A DNA stretch of 64,000 nucleotides from Bacillus velezensis (GCF_001461825.1 NZ_LLZC01000004.1:62001-126000); one strand, 5' to 3'. Positions 27,641-36,482 are shown, counted from the stretch's first letter. Notes: generated by a model not told the origin, from the letters alone. Numbers and translations: made by a program.

Positions 27641-27718
27641 TTAATCGAGATGGAGATCATTTTCTGACCTTCAATAATTTTACACAGGATTAGGAAAGAT
27701 ACTTATTATACATGGAAC

Positions 27719-28357
27719 TTATTCAGCTTCTCCAACAACTGTAAAGCGTTCATTTATATGTTTTGGATTTTCAATTTCATCCAATACTGCAATTGCATAG
27801 TCTGCATAGCTGATATAACTTTCGCCTTTCGAATTCACAAGAAGATGATCTTTTCCTGACTGATAAAATCCAGTTCTTTTCCCGTCTGGGTCAAATACCG
27901 CTGAAGGACTGATAAATGTCCAGTTAATATCAGAAGTTTCCTTTAGTTCTTGCAAGTTACGACCTTGCCCTTTAGCTGTTGGAATAAAAATCTCCGGGAA
28001 ATCAGGTGTATCCATTACACTGACAGTTTTATTTTCGTCTACATAAAGACTCCCTGCTCCACCTACAATTACAGCTCTTGTGCCCGTTCCTTTTAATGCC
28101 CTAATTAATGCCCGGCCAGCATCTACATGTGCCTGTTCTTCTCCTAATGGAGCACCGAAGGCATTAACTGCTACATCTAACTTTTTTAGATCATCCGATG
28201 TAAGATCAATTATATTTTTTTCAATGATTGAAATCTTTTCCTCTTTAAGTTTTGCAGCATCTCTTACAATTGCAGTTACTTCATGTCCCCTGCTTACCGC
28301 TTCTTTCAAGATAAGACTTCCAGCTTTTCCGGTTGCACCAATGATTCCAATTTTCAA
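27719..28357 (-). CDS. atypical SDR / NAD(P)-binding protein (YwnB-like)
   Basis: 212 aa with TTG start after GGAGGAC. The N-terminal Rossmann motif GATGKAGSLI (residues 7-16) and a fold of the NmrA/BVR-B type are close to B. subtilis YwnB. The catalytic YxxxK pair of classical SDRs is not obvious, typical of these flavin-reductase-like members. It is divergent from an Rrf2 regulator, the same pairing as ywnA-ywnB. It is probably an NAD(P)H-dependent reductase involved in thiol or electrophile stress. Confidence 0.82.
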   Translation of the reverse strand: MKIGIIGATGKAGSLILKEAVSRGHEVTAIVRDAAKLKEEKISIIEKNIIDLTSDDLKKLDVAVNAFGAPLGEEQAHVDAGRALIRALKGTGTRAVIVGGAGSLYVDENKTVSVMDTPDFPEIFIPTAKGQGRNLQELKETSDINWTFISPSAVFDPDGKRTGFYQSGKDHLLVNSKGESYISYADYAIAVLDEIENPKHINERFTVVGEAE

Positions 28358-28404
28358 TTTAAAGTCCTCCTAATCATTCAAAATTTCAAATGTAACCATA
28401 TTGA

Positions 28405-28511
28405 TTACATGTAATAATTTTAGTTACACCTCGTTTATTTGTCAATACTTTTATCATCTTGTTAATTGAGCATATTAGAGTAAAAGAACTTGTAATACAT
28501 TCAGTTACAAG
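28405..28511. promoter_or_regulatory. two dyads in the divergent reductase/Rrf2 control region
   Basis: TTACATGTAA (28405-28414), 48 bp before the reductase start, and CTTGTAA-N9-TTACAAG (28489-28511), 43 bp before the Rrf2 start. They share TTACA/TGTAA half-sites, so the Rrf2 protein may bind both and control both genes. Confidence 0.5.
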
Positions 28512-28553
28512 TGTACTATAAAGAGTGAACGTAATTAGGATGGTGAAGAAATC

Positions 28554-28997
28554 ATGTCTATTAGCAGCCGTTTTGCTGTAGGAATTCATATATTGGCTCT
28601 TATTGAAATAAATGAAGACGGAATTAGCACTTCTGAATTTTTAGCTGGAAGTGTAAATACAAATCCCGCCTTCATAAGAAAAATTATGGGGATGCTGAAA
28701 AAAGCAGGTTTAGTAAAAGTTCGGCCAGGTATTGCAGGAGCTGAATTAGCGAGGGATTTAACTGAAATCACCTTACTTGATGTTTACAGAGCAGTTCATG
28801 TTGTTCAAGATAAAGAATTGTTTAGTATACATGAAAATCCCAATCCTCAATGTCCTGTAGGCCGGAACATTCAAAGTACAATTGGTCCAATATTTGAAAT
28901 AGCCCAATCTGCCTTGGAAAAAGCTCTTGGGCATATCACAATTGAGGATGTGGTAAAGGATATTATTGAAAAAGAAAAATTGACCAATAATTGTTAA
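28554..28997 (+). CDS. Rrf2-family regulator (YwnA-like)
   Basis: 147 aa with an N-terminal winged helix (SRFAVGIHILALIEI, then NPAFIRKIMGMLKKAGLVKVRPGIAGAELAR). A single Cys near residue 101 in NPQCPVGRNIQ lies where thiol-sensing members carry a reactive Cys; the three-Cys iron-sulfur cluster site is missing. It should repress the divergent reductase and itself until the Cys is modified. Confidence 0.88.
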   Translation: MSISSRFAVGIHILALIEINEDGISTSEFLAGSVNTNPAFIRKIMGMLKKAGLVKVRPGIAGAELARDLTEITLLDVYRAVHVVQDKELFSIHENPNPQCPVGRNIQSTIGPIFEIAQSALEKALGHITIEDVVKDIIEKEKLTNNC

Positions 28998-29056
28998 ATG
29001 ATTTCACAGAAAATCTTTTATCAGACTGGGGATAAGAAAAATGGCTTTTTCATGAA

Positions 29057-29090
29057 CAAAAAAAGAGCAGACATAAAGTCTGCTCCTTTT
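29057..29090. terminator. terminator after the Rrf2 gene
   Basis: Stem AGAGCAGAC/GTCTGCTC (29064-29072, 29078-29085), A-rich on the left and CTTTT on the right. A near-identical hairpin occurs at 39867-39895. Confidence 0.7.
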
Positions 29091-29097
29091 GATGAAA

Positions 29098-29290
29098 GAT
29101 TTAGATTACGGTAAGGGATATAAATATGCTCATGATACAGAGGAAAAATTAACGACAATGCAGACGATGCCAGATTCTTTAATAGGGGTGAGTATTACTA
29201 TCCAACAACTCAAGGTTCAGAAGCTAAGTTCAAACAAATACTTGAGGAAATCACGGATTGTATAAAAGAAACCGCAAATCTTAGTTTGAA
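29098..29290 (+). pseudogene. C-terminal fragment of a RarA/MgsA-type ATPase gene
   Basis: The plus strand reads DYGKGYKYAHDTEEKLTTMQ followed by PDSLIG, then after a frameshift near 29188 continues EYYYPTTQGSEAKFKQILEE. These are the conserved last 60 residues of RarA/YrvN (the YKYAH and YYxPTxQGxE motifs). The ATPase domains are absent, so this is a stranded gene end. Confidence 0.75.
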
Positions 29291-29338
29291 CGAATATGTT
29301 CTGTATATAAAAATAATGAGGTATGGAGTGAATTGATA

Positions 29339-29680
29339 ATGAATTATGATGAAATAAAAGATTACTGCCTAACCTTTCCAAACTCTTATGAAGACCATCC
29401 TTTTGGAGATGGTTGGACTGCAATTCGGCACAAAGGGAATAAGAAAATATTTGCACTTATCTTCACCCGCGACGAACACTTATGTGTCAACCTTAAATGC
29501 GAACCTAAAAGGGCTGATTTTCTACGTAGTCTTTTTGAAGAAATCAAGCCCGGATACCATATGAACAAGGAGCATTGGAATACTCTTACCTTAGATGGGG
29601 GACTCCCAGAGCACCAAATCCATGACATGGTAAAGTACAGCTTTGAACTGACAAAACCAAAAAGTAAAAAGGAAACATAA
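29339..29680 (+). CDS. MmcQ/YjbR-family protein
   Basis: 113 aa from the ATG at 29339 with GGAG 10 nt upstream (a TTG two codons earlier is too close). It begins with the family pattern DYCLTFPNSYEDHPFGDGWTA, has LCVNLKCEP in the middle and HWNTLTLDG near the end. The fold is CyaY-like double-wing; members are proposed to bind DNA, but the function is not established. It is monocistronic, next to the RarA fragment. Confidence 0.85.
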   Translation: MNYDEIKDYCLTFPNSYEDHPFGDGWTAIRHKGNKKIFALIFTRDEHLCVNLKCEPKRADFLRSLFEEIKPGYHMNKEHWNTLTLDGGLPEHQIHDMVKYSFELTKPKSKKET

Positions 29681-29943
29681 CATCGAAGGATAGAACGCTC
29701 ATTATAGATATTCATCCGGTGCAATGATACAGAGAAATATGCAAAAAACCTCAAGGCAGCAATGTTTAAATTCGTATTTACGAGATGATTTTTTCGTTAT
29801 TGTTATTCCTTTGTTTCTTGACATAAGTTGAGCAAATAAAAAAGAGCAGACTCAAAGTCCAATCAATTCATTAAGATGATTGCTTATTTCATCCAGACAC
29901 CTATAAAAAATGAAAGGTGACGATGATATGCCACAAAAGTCAT

Positions 29944-30369
29944 TTAGCGTTTCATTAATACTGATAACTCCCCTTCAAACACTTTTTCCTCTTTCTGATT
30001 ATAGGTAGATAACGATACAGTAAGTATCCCCGTCTGGCTTTTATTTGGTTTTTTATCAATAACCTTAACAATAGTGTGCAGTTTATCATTAGGGTAAACG
30101 GGTGCTAGGAATTTTATATTATTCATTCCTGTCCCAGCAATAATATCGTCTTCATGACACCCTTCTTCAATCCAAAGCTTAAAAGTAATAGATAACGTTT
30201 GTATTCCAGAAGCAATAATTCCATTAAATCTGCCCATTTTTGCTTTTTCTTCATTTAAATGCATGTATTGTGGGTCATACACTTCTGCAAAATTCATTAT
30301 ATTCTCTTTTGTTAATTCAAAAGATTTAGTTTGAAAAACCTGCCCAATGGTAAATTCATCCAACTTCAT
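29944..30369 (-). CDS. MaoC-like dehydratase
   Basis: 141 aa hot-dog fold; AAGGAG lies 7 nt before the ATG. The hydratase-2 motif FAEVYDPQYMHLNEEKAK supplies the Asp and His pair of (R)-specific enoyl-CoA hydratases, and the GRFNGIIASGIQTLS helix is the usual central one. It probably hydrates a trans-2-enoyl-CoA, but the neighbourhood gives no pathway. Its start overlaps the end of the lipoprotein remnant upstream by 4 bp. Confidence 0.85.
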   Translation of the reverse strand: MKLDEFTIGQVFQTKSFELTKENIMNFAEVYDPQYMHLNEEKAKMGRFNGIIASGIQTLSITFKLWIEEGCHEDDIIAGTGMNNIKFLAPVYPNDKLHTIVKVIDKKPNKSQTGILTVSLSTYNQKEEKVFEGELSVLMKR

Positions 30370-30860
30370 AAATAAATCTCCTTGAATCTAAACTTTATTA
30401 TTAAATCTACGTAGCATTTTAACATACTGGCTCTCACACAACAACTTAACGGTGAAACAATTGTTCCCCTATCAGGAATGAACAAGCACATTGTTTTTGT
30501 TTCCTTGCTTTTAACCTCTTTATAATCAGGTGTTTTCTTATAAAGACCAAGGCGGTCGCCATCACTATCACCCGGCATATGTGTCATTTTCTCATAAGAA
30601 TCTCCAAGCTTCTCATAATAAGAATAAGCAGTAAGCTTGCGAGAACTTTCTTCTGGCTGATAAAACGCAAGTTGAATATACTTCCCGTCATCATATACAC
30701 GAATTATGGCGTTATCTCTTTTGTACTCATCTGAATCTGCTCGCATTTCTTTTCTGACTTTCTTCTCCTGCTTCATCACTTCATTAATTGCATTATCATA
30801 TTTACTACCGCTGCACGCAGTCAGCAGAAGGATGAAGGTGACTGACAAATCATACGGCCT
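30366..30860 (-). pseudogene. cystatin-like-fold lipoprotein gene, both ends lost (YddJ-like?)
   Basis: A lipobox LLLTAC opens a conserved body with KYDNAINEV, KKVRKEMRADSDE, RVYDDGKYIQLAFYQPEES and HMPGDSDGDRLGLYKKTPDY. Upstream of the hydrophobic stretch there is no Met, positive charge or ribosome site; the sequence runs straight into the 30.9-kb att copy. After KETKT the frame leaves the family: the decayed copy at 39.9 kb ends KETKTKE-stop, while this one reads through about 40 unrelated codons. The body resembles DUF4467 lipoproteins. ICEBs1 carries a lipoprotein (YddJ, exclusion) beside rapI; kinship is a hypothesis. Confidence 0.65.
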
Positions 30861-30889
30861 ACTATACAGTAACAGATGAATTTTCCGCA

Positions 30890-30983
30890 AAAAAAATACC
30901 AAGGGCGATCTACAACCCTTGGTATCATTGATGCGGCCGAGAGGACTTGAACCTCCAAGGGTTATTCACCCGCAGGGCCCTCC
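30890..30983 (-). repeat. partial tRNA-Leu(GAG) 3' half plus terminator (att fossil, copy 30.9)
   Basis: ATACCAAGGG/CCCTTGGTATCATTG then TGCGGCCGAGAGGACTTG and TTATTCACCCGCAGGGCCCT, matching the tRNA-Leu 3' half with few changes. It diverges in the anticodon loop at about 30982. The terminator part also ends transcription leftward. Confidence 0.88.
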
Positions 30984-31816
30984 ATCTATATTCATAAAAC
31001 TATTGCTCAGTTGTCAGCATGTTAAGTAAATTACGAATTTCCTTGTTATAACTTTTAATTTCTTCTTCATTACAACCGGTTTTATCAAATACTGCATTAG
31101 GTATCATTCACGATTTCGTGATGCTCAACGCCTTAGCTAAAACTGAAGCTGCGCGCGGAGCAATTGATCTTGCCGCAACCTGGCTGCGTAAAGGGTTTTA
31201 ATTCATCTATTGTTTCGTCACATAGAGACTGCTGCAAATAAATAAAAAACAAACAGATCCACTCAAATAATTGAGTGGATCGTATATTGATTCAATAACT
31301 TATCGCAAATATATTCACGTTGGAATAATGGAACTTTTGATGAGCTTTTTAATCGGGCTGGTTATTATTTTGTTGTTGAGATGTCCCTAATTGAAAAGCT
31401 AACTCCACAACAAACTCTATTTTTTCACCAGTTCACCCTCTTCATATCCAAAAAACCTTTGTTGATAAAAACAATAGGATTATTAGTTAGCGTACAAGTT
31501 CTCGTTTTCTGCTTTGGGCCCCATATAGAAAACAAAAAGCCAGCTCTCCTTCGGGAGAAGAACTGGCATAACAAAGCTTCTTATTTCTTATTTTGCTGTA
31601 TTGCTCGGACCTTTTAATTTCTCTTCGTTCTTGCGTCAATGTTTTATTATTAGGACACAACCAATAAAATAATGACGATCGAGAATAGCAACGCTGCTTT
31701 TGCAAAGCAGTAAGCCCTCCAGAATATAAAAGAGCTGCAGTCATTGCTGCTCGGATAATCCCAGCTTACTCTGAGTCTGTATTTCGAGTAGCCGGTCAAT
31801 TAAATGGATGTTTTTT
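30984..31816. other. gap of stitched gene fragments and terminators
   Basis: Minus strand 31105-31008 ends a coding-like frame (GCNEEEIKSYNKEIRNLLNM, then a stop). Directly adjoining, plus strand 31106-31201 ends another (LAKTEAARGAIDLAATWLRK, then a stop), which is more G/C-rich; neither family is recognised and neither has a start. Hairpins at 31256-31281 (GATCCACTCAA/TTGAGTGGATC) and 31537-31566 (GCCAG/CTGGC, T-run on the minus strand) look like terminators; the latter probably ends the ProP-like gene. A 20-codon hydrophobic frame lies at 31328-31390. Nothing else is supported. Confidence 0.5.
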
Positions 31817-33220
31817 TCATTCCTTTTCTGTTTGTTCCATTTTCCACCACAGTGAATCTTTTGGATTTTCAACAGCTTCTTGAAACTCAGCTTTAGAAGC
31901 AACTGTTGGGTAAGAACCTTTTAAAGATTTACCTGAAGTATCTTTAAATAAGGTTAACACAACTATTAAGCCAATTAAACTAACTGCTAATAAATAGAAA
32001 CCCGGCGCCAAATTGTTTCTTGTCACATGGGTTAACCAAGAAGCAACTAAAGGTGTTGTTCCGCCAAAAATAGAAACTGATAAGTTGAATGTCCAGGATA
32101 ATGTTCGATATCTAATGTCAGTATGGAACAACGTAGGTAAAGATCCTGGCATAGTACCTTCGTATACAGATAATACAATACCTAACATTAAAAGTCCTAT
32201 AAATAAAAATATTAGACTCCCCATATTAAGAAATTGAAAAGAGATAATCGAAAATACAATTCCTAATACTAATCCAATTGTTATAACTTTTTTATTTCCT
32301 AATTTATCTCCCAATTTACCAAAAGTTAAAGCGAACGGTACCATAATAATCAATACAATTGCTGTAATCGGTGTACTTATATTATCACTTATACCAAGGT
32401 TCTCATCTAAATAAGAAGGCATATAACCTAACAATAGGTAATTGGTTATATTGAAAAATGCCACAAATACGATACATAAAAAGATATCTTTTTTATATGT
32501 TTTAATGACTTCTAATAAACCTGGTTGTTGTTCTTGGTTTTCAGAGATGTCATTTTCAAAGATTGGTGATTCATCTAAATGACTTCTCAAATATAAACCA
32601 AATAATCCTATTGGAATACTTAAGAAGAAAGGAATTCTCCATCCCCAACTATTCATTTGAACATCAGATAAAGTCCAGAAAAGTACTGTAACTAAAACAG
32701 ACGCTACTATATAACCAGATAATGTGCCGATTTCTAAACCGCTGCCTAACCTTATACGTTTATTATCTGGAGAAGATTCTGCGATATATACCATTGCACC
32801 AGCGTACTCTCCACCCACAGAAAAACCTTGCAGAATACGAGCTAAGAGTAATAATATAGGGGCCCATACACCAATCTGGTCATAGGTAGGAAGCACACCA
32901 ATTATTAAAGTAGATAAAGCCATCATTAAAATAGTAATTGTTAATACTATTTTCCGACCAAATTTATCACCCACTTTACCAAAAATAATTCCGCCTACCG
33001 GTCTAAGTAAGAAGGCAATTGCAAATGTAGCAAAAGTAAATATTAACTTTAATTCATCGTTTTGAACCGGACTGAAAAAGTTTTTACTAATAATAACTGC
33101 CAAATAAGAATATAAAGCAAAATCAAACCATTCCATCGCGTTTCCTATCCCTGTAGCAAACACGCTTTTCTTCGCTTTTTGAATGTCTACAACGTTAATT
33201 TTTTTCTTGTTAAACTTCAT
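31817..33220 (-). CDS. MFS metabolite/H+ symporter, ProP-like osmoprotectant transporter
   Basis: 467 aa, 12 hydrophobic segments, of the metabolite:H+ symporter branch: [20 protein letters not shown] at helix 1, [10 protein letters not shown] loop, [17 protein letters not shown] at helix 4. It is most like ProP-type proline/glycine-betaine uptake proteins, with a charged C-terminal tail. Base composition and codon use are markedly A/T-rich (AAT, TTA, ATA frequent) compared with the core genes, and the style is closer to staphylococcal ProP, suggesting transfer. Just upstream is a dead BCCT-type osmoprotectant transporter gene. Confidence 0.82.
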   Translation of the reverse strand: MKFNKKKINVVDIQKAKKSVFATGIGNAMEWFDFALYSYLAVIISKNFFSPVQNDELKLIFTFATFAIAFLLRPVGGIIFGKVGDKFGRKIVLTITILMMALSTLIIGVLPTYDQIGVWAPILLLLARILQGFSVGGEYAGAMVYIAESSPDNKRIRLGSGLEIGTLSGYIVASVLVTVLFWTLSDVQMNSWGWRIPFFLSIPIGLFGLYLRSHLDESPIFENDISENQEQQPGLLEVIKTYKKDIFLCIVFVAFFNITNYLLLGYMPSYLDENLGISDNISTPITAIVLIIMVPFALTFGKLGDKLGNKKVITIGLVLGIVFSIISFQFLNMGSLIFLFIGLLMLGIVLSVYEGTMPGSLPTLFHTDIRYRTLSWTFNLSVSIFGGTTPLVASWLTHVTRNNLAPGFYLLAVSLIGLIVVLTLFKDTSGKSLKGSYPTVASKAEFQEAVENPKDSLWWKMEQTEKE

Positions 33221-33239
33221 TTAATAATATCAACTCCTT

Positions 33240-33640
33240 AATTATCAAATCCACATTATACAAGCGTATAAACGGTCCAAGCATGCAGTCCCAGAATGTA
33301 TAGCATAATGCTTCTCTAAAGTCTGGGGGTTTCTGTTTCACCTGATGGAGAGCTAACGGCATAGTGGATGATTGGTTCAACTGTACCTTAAAAGACTAGA
33401 CGAATATCCATACCAGCGCCAAATAACATTGTAAACCAGGAAAGAAGGATGAAATTCAGTTTTTTCGCTGGTTTCCTTAACTTATTTTTGCCGATTGGAC
33501 TAAAAATAATACAAAAAGCAACAAAAAGAGAAACATCCAACAGATAATACCAGCCAAAGCGGTTAGTGATATATCCTTGGGCTGTGGTTGGTGTTTTCTG
33601 CAGACTATTTGGAGAAATGATTCCCCTTCATACAGCTCTA
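33240..33640 (-). pseudogene. N-terminal remnant of a BCCT (OpuD-like) transporter gene
   Basis: The minus strand reads GIISPNSLQK, then ITNRFGWYYLLDVSLFVAF, FSPIGKNKLRKP and LLSWFTMLFGAGMDIRLVF, followed by an in-frame stop and then GTVEPIIHYAVSSPSGETE and, in another frame, LGLHAWTVYTLV. This is the N-terminal quarter of a betaine/carnitine/choline transporter with at least one nonsense and two frameshift lesions. The rest of the gene is missing: the ProP-like gene begins 20 bp further on. The normally conserved GMGIGLVFYG has become GMDIRLVF-stop-G. Confidence 0.82.
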
Positions 33641-34404
33641 TTGTGAATATTATCACAATCAAAAAAAAACTTTTATTTCTTCAAAGGATCCTAAACCTAT
33701 ATTTTAGTTCTTCCATTACGTCTTTATTTACTGATTCTATCTTTATTACCCCGCAATCAGGTGAAACAAAACACTATAAACGTAGCATACCTTTTTAAAA
33801 TCTGACAAGCCCAACAGGGTGATAGAAACCCGGCTAAAGCCAAGCTAGTCAATGGATAGAAGAAATTTTTTTGTTTTTCCCAAGGAATAACCGTCTGCGT
33901 TTAACCTAGCCCAATTAGAAAGAAAAAGAGCAGGAGTAATCCTGCTCTTCCATTCAAAACTTTAATTTGTATGAAGAATGTCGTATACCTTTTCGACTTT
34001 CTTTACCTATTAATCAGTATACAGACTACAACAGAAATAAGTAGCACCGGGTATGAAATAATGGATGCATTTAAACAGGCCAATCACCGACAATTGAATT
34101 TATTGCATGACACCTAACAAAATTTTTTTTAAAATCCAGCTGGAAATAAAGAAACATTTCTTAGGTAATGGTTTTATTTTTGGTATATCGACATGTATTT
34201 GTTCCCCTTCCCTGTAATCCTAATGTTTCGATATGAACATTTAATCCTTTCATACATTTATCACAATTTTAACAATCTTTTAACTGAACTGGGTAAGTTG
34301 AACAAGGATTAAACATTGAATTTTGACAATCACAAACTGTCATATGTGTCCGTCATATCAAAAGAATCTCTTTAAGGTGTTGTTTAGTGCTTTCGTTACG
34401 GCGA
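33641..34404. other. gap without intact genes
   Basis: A/T-rich sequence. There is a terminator-like hairpin GAGCAGG/CCTGCTC near 33927-33948 and a short coding-like end on the plus strand near 34058-34119 (MDAFKQANHRQLNLLHDT, then stop). The 12-mer ATCAGGTGAAAC near 33757 is the inverse complement of a stretch in the BCCT remnant. No gene can be supported. Confidence 0.4.
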
Positions 34405-34533
34405 CTATCGACAAATAAGAACCAAGCAAAGTATTGTCCAGATAGTTTGAGTATTTTGATCACTTTGAAAATAAGTTATTGAAAATACACTACCTAAAAT
34501 CACTGCAGCCAATAGACATCGGCTGATTTTCAT
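34405..34533 (-). CDS. Phr-like signal peptide precursor, probably degraded
   Basis: 42 codons opening MKISRCLLAAVILGSVFSIT, the same start as the phrI precursor at 36481-36609 and with the same ribosome-site context (GGGGAG upstream). Phr precursors are exported, cleaved to penta- or hexapeptides and re-imported to inhibit a Rap protein. Here the C-terminus (WTILCLVLICR) is hydrophobic and contains no Phr-like pentapeptide, so the reading frame is probably shifted; SDQNT in the middle is a possible former signal. It sits at the end of a truncated rapI copy. Confidence 0.45.
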   Translation of the reverse strand: MKISRCLLAAVILGSVFSITYFQSDQNTQTIWTILCLVLICR

Positions 34534-34735
34534 CAATAATCTCCCCTTTTTTATTTTTCGTAGAGAGCATTAAGCTTCCTCGTTCATGAAAATAATCAGC
34601 GACTTCAATCGAAAAATTTTCAACATCAGCAAACATTTTCCTCGAAGTCTTGGTATTCTTCCTTGCTTAGCAGCACTTTCTCTGCTTTGGCAAATTGGAG
34701 TTTGAGGCATTAGTAACTACCTATAAAGATGAAAA
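34534..34735 (-). pseudogene. C-terminal remnant of a second rapI
   Basis: Frames reading KMFADVENFSIEVADYFHE and NKKGEIIDENQP, then SIGCSDFR, match the RapI C-terminus better than the longer copy at 36566-37728 does. About 17 residues (the SNEYYRMSIEARRK helix) are deleted inside, and upstream only a frameshifted piece (LSKEEYQDFEENV) remains. The N-terminal DNA- or Spo0F-binding domain and most TPR helices are gone. Confidence 0.8.
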
Positions 34736-34817
34736 TATTTGTGCGATGTCTACTGCAGATGACTTACTTTAGGTAAGTGGGCAGTTTGTGGGCAGTAGAT
34801 CATTTAAAAATAAGCAC

Positions 34818-34912
34818 AAAAAAATACCAAAGGTGGTTAAACCCTTGGTATCATTGAGATGCGGCCGAGAGGACTTGAACCTCCACGGGTTATTCACCCG
34901 CTGGGTCCTCAA
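34818..34912 (-). repeat. partial tRNA-Leu(GAG) 3' half plus terminator (att fossil, copy 34.8)
   Basis: The best preserved copy: from ATACCAAAGG to CCTCAA, about 88 bp with only four or so differences from 42854-42941. Identity stops at the first base of the 7-nt anticodon loop TTGAGGG, then gives way to ATAAAGTGAAA, which is also found at the 18.6-kb copy. To the left, GTGGGCAGTTTGTGGGCAGT (34777-34796) and, to the right, TGGGCACAAAATGGACAC (35006-35023) are short repeats such as integrases use as arm sites. Confidence 0.92.
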
Positions 34913-35106
34913 TAAAGTGAAAGCTTATCATTAGTTACAAAACCCCGTCATTTCAAGCATTTGAAGCTATTCATTACATCCATTTACACCGTTTTATATT
35001 AATTTTGGGCACAAAATGGACACTCACTCACTTTCAAATATGAGTTATTAAATAGTTATGTATCTGCTCACATTCCTAATATGTGTGTATAACTACGTAT
35101 ATATAG

Positions 35107-36384
35107 TTATACTTGCCATCTAACACCAAAGCGAAAAAACGGATCGTTCATTATAATTTTCTCTGTATCAGTATTATAATCTAAGGCAGGCTCTAAAGGA
35201 GAGGTTTCCTTACAGATATCAACCATTTTATTTAATGTATATACTATGTGACTTCTAGACATACCCTTTTCTCCAGGAATAAGTAAATCGTTTATTACTT
35301 TTACAAAGGATTTAATTGGGATGTCCTCATAATGTGCTACTTCTGCAAGTCCTTTAAGAATAATCTCATATGAGTCTAACTTTGAACCATCTTTCATATC
35401 ATACGAATTTCTTTTTTGACCTTTAGTAACTTTTCCGTTTTTTAATTTCTCTAATAAGGTTACATTAGTTTGAGGCAATTTGGAATAAATGGTTTTCAGA
35501 TCATCGGGGTCTAAATTAATTTTATACTGACTATCACATTGCTCTCGTACTCCATGTTGTTTGCAAAAATGTGCACAAATCTCCTGCATAAGATAAGGGT
35601 TTTTAAAGCTGTTCTCAATGAAAGATTTAATAACCTCTCCTCCAAGAAGAATATTTAATTTTTCAAAACCGGAAGTAGGTATGAATTCTAGTTCCTTTTC
35701 TTCCCATTCAGGCACTCTAATGTTATTAATCCTAGCTTCCATATCTCTTTCGGCTCTCACTACATCCTCGCCTCTATTAGGAATTAATATAATACAAACA
35801 TGGAGTTTCTCCAATATGTATGGTTTTAACTTATGTATTATTTCAGTTTGTTCGTGTGGTTCTAAATAATGAAAATCATCAAATACTAATATAAATTCAT
35901 TATCTATTAAATACTTTGTCGTTTGTTTGAGCAAACTTTTTTTATACTCTTGAGTAACTTCATTTTCACTTATCATTTCACCTTTAATTCCTGCTGAACT
36001 GTTAAATTTAGCTTTAAAAAAATGAAGAAATGATTTCGCCACAGAGACTTCTGCTTCAGCAGAAATATGAGCTTCAACAGCGTCTTTAGTTCTAACTGTA
36101 TTAGTTTCATTACTAGGAACCTCAATTAAAGATGCTATAACCTCTTCTAAAATTTCCCCTTTTAAATCACTCGGCTGAATAAAGACCACCTTGTCAGCCG
36201 GCAAGCATTTTTTCGCTAAAACTGTTTTTCCAATTTTAGAAGGGCCTGATAGAACTATTATCTTCCCTCCAAACTCTAGTTCGATTTGAAGATCATTTTC
36301 AAGTTTTTTTTCCTTCCTTTCATTGTATGTATATTCGGGAATCGAACCAGGAGTGAATACCTCACTTGCTTTTATTTTGCTCAT
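35107..36384 (-). CDS. P-loop (STAND/archaeal-type AAA) ATPase in ICE cargo position, candidate defence gene
   Basis: 425 aa; GGAGG precedes the ATG. Walker A GPSKIGKT (47-54), Walker B FILVFDDF (164-171), a C-terminal helical region, and the ending DPFFRFGVRW, a motif seen at the end of archaeal-type STAND ATPases. No nuclease, TIR or membrane effector domain is obvious, and I do not recognise the exact family. It occupies the slot between phrI and the right att site, where ICEBs1 carries yddM; ICEBs1 also carries the anti-phage gene spbK on the other side of rapI-phrI. A defence or element-maintenance role is inference. The gene is intact while its neighbours are broken. Confidence 0.6.
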   Translation of the reverse strand: MSKIKASEVFTPGSIPEYTYNERKEKKLENDLQIELEFGGKIIVLSGPSKIGKTVLAKKCLPADKVVFIQPSDLKGEILEEVIASLIEVPSNETNTVRTKDAVEAHISAEAEVSVAKSFLHFFKAKFNSSAGIKGEMISENEVTQEYKKSLLKQTTKYLIDNEFILVFDDFHYLEPHEQTEIIHKLKPYILEKLHVCIILIPNRGEDVVRAERDMEARINNIRVPEWEEKELEFIPTSGFEKLNILLGGEVIKSFIENSFKNPYLMQEICAHFCKQHGVREQCDSQYKINLDPDDLKTIYSKLPQTNVTLLEKLKNGKVTKGQKRNSYDMKDGSKLDSYEIILKGLAEVAHYEDIPIKSFVKVINDLLIPGEKGMSRSHIVYTLNKMVDICKETSPLEPALDYNTDTEKIIMNDPFFRFGVRWQV

Positions 36385-36458
36385 AGAAATGCCTCCAATT
36401 TTTTCATAATTTCCTAGTAATATTATACTCTTTTTTTACAAAAAAACACAAAAAAAAG

Positions 36459-36482
36459 AAGAGGATAATTCCCCTCCTCTTT
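36459..36482 (-). terminator. terminator after phrI
   Basis: Stem AAGAGGA/TCCTCTT with a T-run on the minus-strand exit, overlapping the phrI stop codon. Confidence 0.8.

Noticed and set aside
31381-31617. 78-codon plus-strand open frame
   Set aside because: It crosses a strong terminator hairpin and lacks start signals.
33334-33768. 12-bp inverted repeat GTTTCACCTGAT/ATCAGGTGAAAC, considered as insertion-sequence ends
   Set aside because: The left copy lies inside the coding remnant of the BCCT gene, no transposase-like frame lies between, and no target duplication was seen.
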